Shown in pieces: positions 36,321 through 46,200 of a DNA stretch of 64,000 nt. The stretch comes from VFMC01 sp046331225. GTDB taxonomy: Bacteria > Actinomycetota > Acidimicrobiia > Acidimicrobiales > Ilumatobacteraceae. The stretch is from assembly GCA_046331225.1 (NCBI GenBank), contig JAXLRF010000004.1:124001-188000 (forward strand), written 5' to 3'. The position numbers were made by a program, and so were the translations under genes. The notes beneath the pieces are model-generated. The model was given only the letters and a program-made list of their open reading frames with translations, had not been told where the DNA came from and did no database searches. The stretch's first letter is position 1. Every line of letters starts with the position of its first letter.

Positions 36321-39300
36321 TCAGCCGGCGAGCAGTTCGTCGAGCGCCTGGCGTTCGGCCAGCTCCGCGCCTGCAGCGATCGCGAGCAGGGCGTCCTGCT
36401 CGCCGAGCCGCTCGCGCGAGGCGGCGAGCATGCGGTCGACGCGGGCCTGCTCGTTGGGCGGCAGCGGGGCACCGATCTGCTCGCGCAGCATCACCGCGTA
36501 GCCGGCGATGCGCAGCGCCGACGTCGCGTCGCCCGACGCGGCGTGCACCCCTGCCACGTCCTCGAGCAGATAGGCGAGCATCGTGCGGTCGTTGAGCTCG
36601 AGGCAGAGCCCGAGGCTCTCGTCGAGCACCGGTCGGGCCTCGTCGACGCGGCCGACGTCGACGAGCACGTCGGCGAGCGTGACGAGCGACAGGTTGAGCC
36701 CGGCCCGGTCGCCCAGCCGTCGGCGGATGTCGAGGCACTCGGCCAGCAGTCGCAACGCCTCGTCGTAGTCGCCCTGGTCGGCTGCGACACATGCCTGGTT
36801 GTTGAGCAGTTGGCCGGTGGAGAACCGGTCGCCGATCTCGCGGAACAACGCGATCGCCTCGTCGTTGAGCCGACGCGCCTCGTCGAGGTCGTCGAGGAAG
36901 CGGGCGATGATGCCCTGGTTGTTGAGCATCACGGCCACGCCCGGCACGTCGCCGAGTTCGCGGCGGATCGTGAGGCTCTCGTCGTTGAGGCGGCGGGCCT
37001 CGTCGTACTCGCCCTGCCACGTCGCGACGGTGCCGGCACCGCGCAGCGCATGAGCCCGAGCGGCGAGCCGCGCGGCGTCGTCGGGCACGGTGGCGGCGAG
37101 CGCGAGGCTGTCGTCGTAGCGCGCCCGCGCCTCGGCGTAGCGGCCCTGCAGGCGCAGCACCTCGCCGATGTCGGCGGCCGCGAGGCTCCGGCCGGCGGGG
37201 TCGCCGGCGGTGGCGAAGCCCTCGACGGCGCGTTCGAACCAGGCCTCGGCCGCGGCGTAGTCGCCCCGCTTGCGCTGCAGGCCGCCGAGCGCCCGCGCCG
37301 CATGCGCAGCCTCGGCCGACGAGCCGCCGGCGAGCGCGAGGTCGCGTGCCTCGGTGGCCATCGCTTCGGCACTGTCCCAGTCGCCGACCGTGTCGAGCAC
37401 TGCGGCGAGTCGCAACAGCACCGGCACCCGTTCGGCGTCGACCTCGAGCTCGAGCCAGCGGCCGAAGTAGTCGAGCGCAGCGACGTTCGCGAACGCCGCC
37501 TGTGCGGCGATGCCGGCGCGACCGAGGTACTCGCGTCGCTTGGCCACGTTGTCGGTGCGGTCGTAGTGGTGCGCCAGCAGATCGAGGTGCTGTTCGATCT
37601 GTGCGGCGCGGAACGTCTCGATGTAGCTCGCGATCTGCTCGTGCAGCACCGATCGCGTGGCGAAGGCGAGCGTCTCGTACGCGACCTCCTGGGTGAGCAC
37701 GTGCTTGAACAGGTAGGCGAGCTCGGGTTCGGGCGAGTCGAGCGTGGTGAGGTCGTGCTGTTCGAGCAGGTCGAGCTGCCGCTGCAGGTCGGCCCGGTCG
37801 GTGTAGGCCTGGTGGACGCCCCAGAGCATCGCCACCTGGAACAGGCGGCCGATCACGCTCGCCACCTTGAGCAGGGTGCGCTGGTCCTCGGTGAGCTGGT
37901 CGATGCGGCCGAGGATCAGGCTGTGCAGGCTGTCGGGGAGCTGCACCTCTCGCAGCGCGTCGGCGCTGGTGACGTCGACCCCACGGTCGTCGAGGAAGTT
38001 GACGAGCTCCTCGATGTAGAACGGGTTGCCCTCGGCGCGGGCGCAGACGAGGTCGAGCAACTCGGCCGCGGGGGCGACGCCGGGCCCGCTCAGCCGCTGG
38101 AGCTTGGCGGTGGCGAGCTCGCGCATGTCGGCGTCGGGCAGGCCGTCCATGCGCACCTCGGTGAAGTGCGGCAGCCGGCTCACCTTGGGTGCGGCGAGAT
38201 GTCCGGCCTCGGGCGGCCGGTAGACCGTGAGCACCAGCACCGGCAGGTCGGCAATGCCACGGCCGATCGCCTCGAGCAGGTCGTGCGAGAGCGGGTCGAG
38301 CCAGTGCGCGTCCTCGATCACCACCACCGTGGGGCCCTGCTCGCGCACCTCGGCGCGCAACACGGTGACGAGCAGTTCTTCGAGCGAGGCCTTGCGCAAG
38401 GCGGCGTCGAACGAGGCGGTGAGGTCGTTGTCGTCGATACCGAGGTTGGTGGCGGCGCCGAGCAGCGGCAGCCGCTCGACGAGCGTGGGGTCGATCCGGG
38501 CCAGCTCGGTCTCGATCGCGGCGATCTGCGCGGGCACGGTGTCGTGGCCGTCGAGTTGGAACACGTCGCGCCAGATGGCGTGCCACACGTGGTAGCCGGC
38601 GTTGATGCCGAACGACTGGCACTCACCGCCGACGCACGTGGCGCCCGCGGCCTCCGCGCGCTGCAGCACCTCGGCGACGAGCCGCGACTTGCCCATGCCG
38701 GCCTCGCCGACCAGGCCGACCACCTGGCCGCGACCGCCGAGCGCGGTGTCGAGGGCGCCGAGCAGGCGCTCGACCTGTTCGGAGCGGCCGAACAAGGGCA
38801 GGTGGTAGGCGCGGCCGCGCAGGCGGTTGCCGCTGCGCAGGCGATGGCCGGCGGCCGACGACACCTCGATCGGTTGCGACTTGCCCTTCACCGTGATCGG
38901 GGCGAGGTCGTCCCAGTGGAACGGCACGGCCGCGGCGCGACGGACACTCGCCTCGACCAGCACCTGACGATCGGTCGCCCGTTGCATCAGGCGGGCCGAC
39001 AGGTTGACCGGGTCGCCCATCACCCCGTAGCAGCGACGGGTGGTGGCGCCGCACGCGCCGGCACGCGTGCGCCCCTGCGCGACGCCGATCTGCAGCGAGG
39101 TGATCGACGGCGCGTCGAGGTCGCGCAGCTCGAGTGCGGCGTTGATCGCGCGGACCGCGTCGTCGCCGTGGGCGATCGGGGCGCCGAAGGCCGTGTTGAT
39201 GTAGCTGCCCTTGTCGCCGATCGTGACCTGCAGGATGAACGCGTCGTAGCGCAGCAGCACGGCCTGCGTGGCGCGGACGAGCGCGTCGAGGTGTTCGGTG

Positions 39301-40166
39301 GCCTGCGGGTCGCCGTCGTAGTCGATCCCGTCGAAGCGCAGGAACAGCGACACCGCAGGTCGCAGCTCGGTGAGGAATTCGCCCTGCCCGGTGCCGAGCC
39401 GGTCGGCGACGGGTGGGATCATCCACTGCCGCGCGGTGGCGTCGTCGACGGCGGTGTGGTCGAGGCTCGGCCAGGGATCGAGCGCGACGTCGCGGTCGAG
39501 CGACTCGACGACGCCGAAGCGCTCGCCGGGTGCGTCCTCGCCGGTACGCCACTCGCGCACCGCCAGTGCGTCGCCGATCGCGGCGGACGTCGCGTCGTCG
39601 ACCACCACCTCGCCGGCCGATGCCTCGTGCTCGGCGGCGGCGAGGCGCTGCACGGTGTCGCCCGCCAGGGTGTCGATCAACTGGATCGTGGGATCGCCGA
39701 CCACGGCGCGTACGGCGGGGCCGGTGGTGACCGCGACCTTCACCGCGAGGGTCACCTCGTCGTCGCCGACGGTGACGGTGCGCCGGCCGGCCATCGCCGT
39801 CTGCAGTGCGAGGGCGCAGGCCACGGCGCGGACGGCGCCCGATGGTGAGGTGACCGCATCGTCCGGGTCGCGGAGGGGGTCGTCGTCGAACCAGCAGGTG
39901 ATCGCGTCACCGCTGTAGACGATGACGCTGCCACGGCGGTCGGCGACCTCGGCGACGAGGGCGTCGTAGATGCTGTTCAGGACGACGAGCAACTGTTCGG
40001 CGCCGCGCTGCGGACCGTACGCGCGCACCAGCGCCTCGGTGAGCGGCGTGAAGCCGGAGATGTCGGCGAACAGGGCTGCGCCGGTGGTGCGGTGCGGCAG
40101 CTCGAGGCCGCGCGCGAGCGCGAGTCGACGGTCCTCGGGGACGTACGCGAGCGCGGACTCGGACAT
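36321..40166 (-). CDS. Adenylate/guanylate cyclase - AAA ATPase - TPR signalling protein
   Basis: A 1281-residue multidomain regulator. Two class III cyclase homology domains come first. CHD1 (about 20-180) has ALFADISGFTPLTE with the first metal Asp and VIVYSGDAITCWF. CHD2 (about 255-430) has FLRFDGIDYDGD, TIGDKGSYINTAFG and GDDAVRAINAAL. An AAA/NACHT-like ATPase follows: Walker A GEAGMGKSRLV, Walker B VVVIEDAHWLDP. A helical linker and about ten TPR units (830-1250) complete it (repeated A-R-YDEAL/ARRLNDESL). Such SARP/MalT-like proteins link ligand sensing to cyclic-nucleotide output. CHD2 lacks an obvious first metal Asp, so it may be regulatory only. Confidence 0.9.
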   Translation of the reverse strand: MSESALAYVPEDRRLALARGLELPHRTTGAALFADISGFTPLTEALVRAYGPQRGAEQLLVVLNSIYDALVAEVADRRGSVIVYSGDAITCWFDDDPLRDPDDAVTSPSGAVRAVACALALQTAMAGRRTVTVGDDEVTLAVKVAVTTGPAVRAVVGDPTIQLIDTLAGDTVQRLAAAEHEASAGEVVVDDATSAAIGDALAVREWRTGEDAPGERFGVVESLDRDVALDPWPSLDHTAVDDATARQWMIPPVADRLGTGQGEFLTELRPAVSLFLRFDGIDYDGDPQATEHLDALVRATQAVLLRYDAFILQVTIGDKGSYINTAFGAPIAHGDDAVRAINAALELRDLDAPSITSLQIGVAQGRTRAGACGATTRRCYGVMGDPVNLSARLMQRATDRQVLVEASVRRAAAVPFHWDDLAPITVKGKSQPIEVSSAAGHRLRSGNRLRGRAYHLPLFGRSEQVERLLGALDTALGGRGQVVGLVGEAGMGKSRLVAEVLQRAEAAGATCVGGECQSFGINAGYHVWHAIWRDVFQLDGHDTVPAQIAAIETELARIDPTLVERLPLLGAATNLGIDDNDLTASFDAALRKASLEELLVTVLRAEVREQGPTVVVIEDAHWLDPLSHDLLEAIGRGIADLPVLVLTVYRPPEAGHLAAPKVSRLPHFTEVRMDGLPDADMRELATAKLQRLSGPGVAPAAELLDLVCARAEGNPFYIEELVNFLDDRGVDVTSADALREVQLPDSLHSLILGRIDQLTEDQRTLLKVASVIGRLFQVAMLWGVHQAYTDRADLQRQLDLLEQHDLTTLDSPEPELAYLFKHVLTQEVAYETLAFATRSVLHEQIASYIETFRAAQIEQHLDLLAHHYDRTDNVAKRREYLGRAGIAAQAAFANVAALDYFGRWLELEVDAERVPVLLRLAAVLDTVGDWDSAEAMATEARDLALAGGSSAEAAHAARALGGLQRKRGDYAAAEAWFERAVEGFATAGDPAGRSLAAADIGEVLRLQGRYAEARARYDDSLALAATVPDDAARLAARAHALRGAGTVATWQGEYDEARRLNDESLTIRRELGDVPGVAVMLNNQGIIARFLDDLDEARRLNDEAIALFREIGDRFSTGQLLNNQACVAADQGDYDEALRLLAECLDIRRRLGDRAGLNLSLVTLADVLVDVGRVDEARPVLDESLGLCLELNDRTMLAYLLEDVAGVHAASGDATSALRIAGYAVMLREQIGAPLPPNEQARVDRMLAASRERLGEQDALLAIAAGAELAERQALDELLAG

Positions 40167-40200
40167 GACCCCGAGAGTGTCGCACGACTCGGTGGCCGCC

Positions 40201-40258
40201 GTCCCACGCGTCCGGCCCGAACCCGGTGTGGCGGGTGTCGGACCGTGACGCGTGGGAC
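40201..40258 (-). terminator. 12-bp perfect inverted repeat after the giant beta-helix protein gene
   Basis: GTCCCACGCGTC (40201-40212) and GACGCGTGGGAC (40247-40258) are perfect reverse complements separated by 34 bp. They begin 12 bp after the stop of the 2709-residue protein (minus strand) and end before the cyclase gene start. No T-tract follows. A hairpin terminator is the likeliest role; a protein-binding dyad for the cyclase gene is possible. Confidence 0.55.
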
Positions 40259-40269
40259 CGCGATGCGTC

Positions 40270-43200
40270 TCAGCAGCGCGTGGTGGTGCTGCGCGCGGTC
40301 ACCGTCGTGCCCTGCAGCGTCCACGCCAGCGTGCCGCTGGCGAAGTCACCGGAGAAGACGTTGCGCTGGTTGCCGGGCAGGAACACCTGCGGCTGGCCGC
40401 GCAGCGCCGGCGACGGGCTGAACCAGTTCTCGACCCCGCTCACCGTGATCGCCGCGATCGGGAACGGAGCCGGGTTGTCGTAGCCGAACACGGCGCGGTA
40501 CCGCGGCGTGGTCGGGGCCCGGTCGCTCACGCACTGCAGCACGGGCACGACCTTCTGGCTGATGCCGGTGCGGACCACGATCGTGTCCTCACCGCAGGCC
40601 CCCTGCGAGTCGCACACCCGGATCGTCACCGTCCGGGTGCCGGCGCTCGAGTAGAGGTTCGCCGCCAGCACGATGCCTTGCGTCGCGATCGCGAACGGGG
40701 TGAACGACGCGGTGTCGCTCCACTTGGCCCAGGCCTTGTACGGCGCGGCGCCGTCGGGGTCGGTGAAGGTGCCGGCGATCAGCACGGCGTTGCCGCGGAA
40801 CCCGATCTCCTGCAGCCCCGGCACGCCCATGTCGGCCACCACGACGGGCGCCTGGTTGGGCGGCACGACCCGGTAGGTCACCGAGGCGGTGGCCGTGTTG
40901 CCGGCCCGGTCGGTGGCCGTGACCGTGAACGTCTTGGTGCCCGTGGTGGCGGTGTCGATCGGCGTGGCCGTGCAGGTGGCGATGCCCGAGAGGGCGTCGG
41001 TGCACGTGAACGCCGGCGTGACCGCGCTGTTGACCTGGTAGGTCGCGTTGGCGGCCGGGGTGGTGATCTTCACCGTCGGGGCGTCGTCGTCGATCCGGAT
41101 CGGGCCGAAGGTGATCGACGTCGAGCGGCGCTGCGAGTCGGTCGCCGTGCCGGTGACCGACGTGCCCGCGGTGTCGCCCGAGACCGTCTTCGCCGGGGTG
41201 CAGCTCTTGATGGTCGCGGTGCCGAGGGCGGTGCAGGTGAAGGTCACCTTCACCGGGAATCGGGTCCAGGTGCCCGCCGTGTACGGCTGGCCGTTGGCCG
41301 TCGCGGCCGCCGTGATGAGCGGCGGCCCGTCGGGCACCACGACGGTGTAGGTCACCGACTTCGTCGTGCTGTTGCCGGCGTTGTCGGTGGCCGTGACCGT
41401 GAAGGTCTTGGTGCCGGTGGTGGCGGTGTCGATCGGCGTGGCCGTGCACGTGGCCGTGCCCGACCCCGCGTCGGTGCAGGTGAACGCCGGCGTCACCACG
41501 CTGTTGCGCGGGTAGCTGGCATTGGCGGCCGGCGTGGTGATGACGATCGTCGGTGCGGTCGTGTCGATCCGGATCGGGCCGAAGCTCGTCGAGGTCGACA
41601 GGCTGCTCGCGTCGACGGCGGTGCCGGTCACCGTGGCGGTGGTGCCCTCGGTCGTGACGGTCTGCGGGGCCGTGCAGCTCGCGATGGTGGTGAGCGACGA
41701 GGCGGTGCAGGTGTAGGTGACGATCACCGGGAACCGGGTCCACGTGCCGGCCGTGTAGGGCTGGCCGTTGCTCGTCGCCGCCGCGGTGATGGTGGGCGGC
41801 GTGACGTTCTGCAGCGTGAGCGTCGACGTGCCGCTGGTCGCCGATGCGTAGTTCGCATCGGCCACCGACACGGTGACCCCGGTGCCGAACGACGCCTGCA
41901 CCGTGTAGGTGCCGAGCGGCAGCCCGACGTTCGACAGGGTGGCGTCACCCCAGGCGTCGGCGATCACGACCCGTTCGACCACCGACGAGGAGGTCGTCGA
42001 GGTGATGCGGAACACCACCGGCTTGCCGCCGAGGCCCGCGCCGTTCGATCGCAGCGAGGCGACCAGCGGCGTGGCACCCGTGGGGGCCGCGTTCGCCGTC
42101 GACGGCGCCAACGTCAGCGTCGTGGGTGCCTTGATGACCTGGTAGGCCATCGAGGCACTCGAGCCGGGGTAGGTGGAGGTTCCCCGCAGCGTCACCTGCA
42201 CCGGGTACGAACCGGGCAGCACGTTGGGGGTGAACGGGATGCTGACGTTGCCGTTGGCGTCGGTGGTGGCGAGCACGCGCTGACCGGCCACCTCGAACTC
42301 GACGACGGCGCCGAGCTGCGGGGAGAAGCCCGAGACGTTCACCTGGAACGTCGAGGTCTGCCCGTAGACGCCGACCGCCGGGCCGCTCACGCTGGTGCTC
42401 GTCGGGGCGGCGGTCACCGGCGGCGTGTTGTCGACGCCGATCCGGTAGTACGCGCCGAGGTTGGTGGCGAGGGCGGTGAGCCCGGCGCCGCCGACCGCCT
42501 GCACCATGTAGCGCAGCTTCGACGGGTCGTTGGCACCGACGTTCAGGGTGCCGGTCCAGCGGTTGGGGTCGATCGAGTCGCGGACGAGGTCGACCGGTGC
42601 CCAGGTGCCGTGGTAGGGGCTGCCGGACTCGCCGGTGTAGAGGATCCACACCTGCTGGACCCCGGCCGAGCCGTCGGCCTGGGCGTCGACCGAGAACGTC
42701 ACGACGCCGCTGCTCACCGACGCGGAGACGCCGGTGATCGCCGGTGCCGCGCCCACGCCGGCGGCCGTCACCTGGTTGCCGAGTCGGTACCAGTTGGCCG
42801 GCAGGTAGTACATCGCGAGGTTCACCGACGACCACGTGCGCAGGGTGCCGCGCACGTCGCCGATCGCGTTGCTCTTGTACTGCTGGGGCACGGTGACGAG
42901 ACGCGTGGGTCCGCCGTCGGCGGCTGCGTAGAAGTTCGGCATCCACACCTGGTTCGGGTAGAAGACGTCGCTCTGGAACGACTGGATCGGTCGTGACGTC
43001 TCGGTGGTGGGTGCCGAGGTGAACGGGATGACGTTCGCCGTGTCGGTGTAGGTGCCGCCGCGCAGGGCGACGCCACGCAACACCTGATCGGTGACCGACA
43101 CGACGTCGACCTGCTTGGGCAGCACCGGCTCGTTGGGGATCGCGACCACACCGTCGCGCCCCGTCGAGTACTGGGTGTTCACGGTGCCGCCGTTGGTGAG

Positions 43201-46200
43201 GTCCTCGAGCGGCACGTTCGTCGGGCCGGTCACGGTCGGGTTGATCGTGATCGAGGTGCTGGTGAGGCCGAAGCCGTTGCCACCGACCGCGCCGGGCGTG
43301 CCGGCGATCGAGGCGGTGCTCGGCGGCGACAGGCGGGCGCCGGGCACGTCGACCTTCATCATCGGCAGGCCGTACAGGGTCATCTCGACGAGGGTCTTCT
43401 CGTCGAGCCCGCTGAGCTGGGGCACCTGGGCCAGGTAGGCCTGCTTGGCGGCGACCAGCGCCTGACCCATCGCGATCGGGCCGCTGCCGGTGCGCATCTG
43501 GCGGGTGAGCTCGATGAAGAGGCGCTCGCCGTATTCCTCGAGCTCGGTGTCGCCGTACGCGTAGCCGGTGGCCGCGACGTACGACGCGGCACCCTTGCGC
43601 AGGAATGCCTTGGCCCAGTCGGGGTCGGGCGACGAGCCGGGCAGCAGGTCGCTGCCGGGCAGGCTGAAGCCGCCGTGGCAGCCGAGTGCGAGCACGATCG
43701 TGTCGGCGAAGCTGGTGGCCGACGTGGTGATCTCGCTCGCCTGGATGGTGGTGGAGTAGTCGGCGGCGAGCAGCTGACCGGAGCTGAAGTGCCCGGTGAG
43801 CATCACGACGTCGTGGTCGCCCGACAGCAGGGGGCCACGCAGTTGCGAGGCGGTCCAGGCGTTGGGCCCGTCGGGTGCCTCGCCGGGCGGCTGGATCAGC
43901 GTGGTCGGGGTCGACGCCAGGCCGGCCGCGAGCTCGCCGGCCACGGTGGCGGCGGCGTCGCCGACGAAGTCGTAGCCGGTGACGAGCGAGCTGTTGGGCG
44001 TCACGACACCCCCGGTCGCCTCGTAGGCGACGATCGCCGCGCTCACGTCGGCGGCGTCGTCGACCAGTCGGCCGACGGCGAGGTCGGGCAGGGCGAGGGT
44101 GCGCCCGGCGATGGTGAGGTCGGTGGACGACCCGTAGAAGTCCTGGCCCTTCACGAGGCCGGTGCGCAGACCCGCCTCGGTGGGCGAGTTGGGTGCCACG
44201 GGCGGCACGTACTCGCGCTCGCTGGCCAGGCCGGCGACGTCGCTGACCTGGTGGAACGGGATGACGTCGGCGCCGCCGGCGAGCACGACGTACTCGAGCG
44301 AGCTGTTCTGGGCGCGGTAGGCGTCGACGACGGCTTTGATCTCGTCGGCCACCTGGTTCTTCGCGAACGGGCAGTTCGGCAGGGCGTCGGCCTGGGCGTT
44401 GGCGGCCTGCACCCGGCCGTAGGCCGAGCCGGCGAGGTCGACGACCACGCCCTGCACGTCGGCCCGGTTCGCGAACCGGGCCAGGTCGGTGAGGGCCTGG
44501 CCGATCTGGGTCGGCGTGCCGTCGAGGCGGCTCGAGTCGGTGAGGATCACCGTGTGGCGGGTGCCGTCGGCCGGGGCCGTGAACGCCGCACCGGTGATCG
44601 GTTGCAGCGAGGCGCACACACCGCCGGTGACCTGCACGTTCAGGGTGAACGCCTGGGTGGTGCTGTACGGACCGACGACCCGCACGTACAGGTCACCGCC
44701 GTAGTCGAAGGTGTTGCGCGCGATGGTCTGCGTGGTCGAGTACGGGTTGGCCGAGTAGGCGACGAGGCTGCGACGCGAGGCCGTGGCGTAGGCGTCGAGC
44801 GACCCCGACGGCAGCGAGCCGGACGGCAGCGAGCCCGAGGGGAGCGAACCGCTCGGCAGCGAACCCGAGGGCAGCGAGCCGGACGGCAGCGAGCCGGACG
44901 GGAGCGAGCCCGAGGGGAGCGAACCGGACGGCAGGGAGCCGCTGGGGAGCGAGCCGCTCGGCAGCGACCCCGACGGCAGGGAGCCGGAGGGGAGGGAGCC
45001 GGAGGGGAGGGAGCCGGACGGCAGCGAGCCGCTCGGCAGCGAACCCGAGGGCAGGAAGCCGGTCTCGAGCGAGCCCGACGGGAGCGAGCCGCTCGGCAAC
45101 GACCCCGAGGGCAACGAGCCGCTGGGCAGCGAACCGGAGGGCAGCGAGCCGCTCGGCAGGAAGCCGGTGTCGGCCGCCTCGGCACCCAGTGCGATGCCGC
45201 TCGACGGGTTGATCGCCTGGTTGTAGGCCGCGAGCGGGTCGGTGTGGATCGACACGGCGGCGCCGGGCAGGCCGGTGACGGTGACGTTCACGTCGGCACC
45301 GGGGCTGACCGGCACCTTGAACCACTTCTCCTGCAACAGGGCGGTGAAGTACTGGCTGACGCTCGCCCCGCTGGCGATCGACTGCGCCTGGGTCCAGGCG
45401 ATGTTGGGCGACGACGCCGCGAAGCAGAACGAGAACTCCGAGGTGCTGCCGGTGGTGGTGTCGGTGGCCGTGGCGGTGACGCCCTGCGGCTCGCCGAGGC
45501 CGGCGGTGAACGAGTGGTCGAACGTGGCGCGGCCCGTGGCGTCGGTGGTGACGTCGAAGGTGCCGAGGAACTGCTCGCCCTCGCCGAACCACGAGCTGTC
45601 GCAGGCGGTGTTGGCGAACACGTCGATCGCGTAGGTGCGGCTCGCAGCGCTGTCGAGCACGCCGATCACCCGGGTCGACGTGGCCGTCGACGTGACGAAC
45701 GAGAACACCGGGAAGTTCTGGTACGCGTTCGGGCCGCTGATCGTGCCGGCGTGGTTGAACGTGACGCCCCCGCCGTCGAGGTCGATGCCGATGCCGGTGT
45801 TGCCGACGATCGAGTTGCCGCGGACGCTGTTGCCGCCGACCACCAGCGATCCGTTGCCGATCTGGATCGCCGTGCCGGAGGTCCCGCGGATGATGTTGCC
45901 CTCACCGGCGGCGGTGCCACCGATGCGGTTGTCGTCGCCGGTGACGAGGATCGCCCGCCCGGTCGAGCCCTGCGGAGCGGTGCCGGCGACGTTGGTGCCG
46001 ATGCGGTTGCCGACGACGGTGTTGCCGTTCGCGCCTGCCAGGCGGATGTGCTCGGCATACCCACCGACGATCAGGTTGCCGCGGATCGTGGTGTTGGTCG
46101 GGTTGTTCGGGCCGCCGTTGACGAACACGTCGAACGCCGGCGAGCCCACCTGGGTGGCACCGGTGAGGTCGGTGCCGAGGAAGTTGCACTCGATCAGATG

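Noticed and set aside
44797..45168. Repeat block considered as a CRISPR array or minisatellite
   Set aside because: Units are 15 bp with no spacers and lie in frame inside a coding gene; no cas genes nearby.
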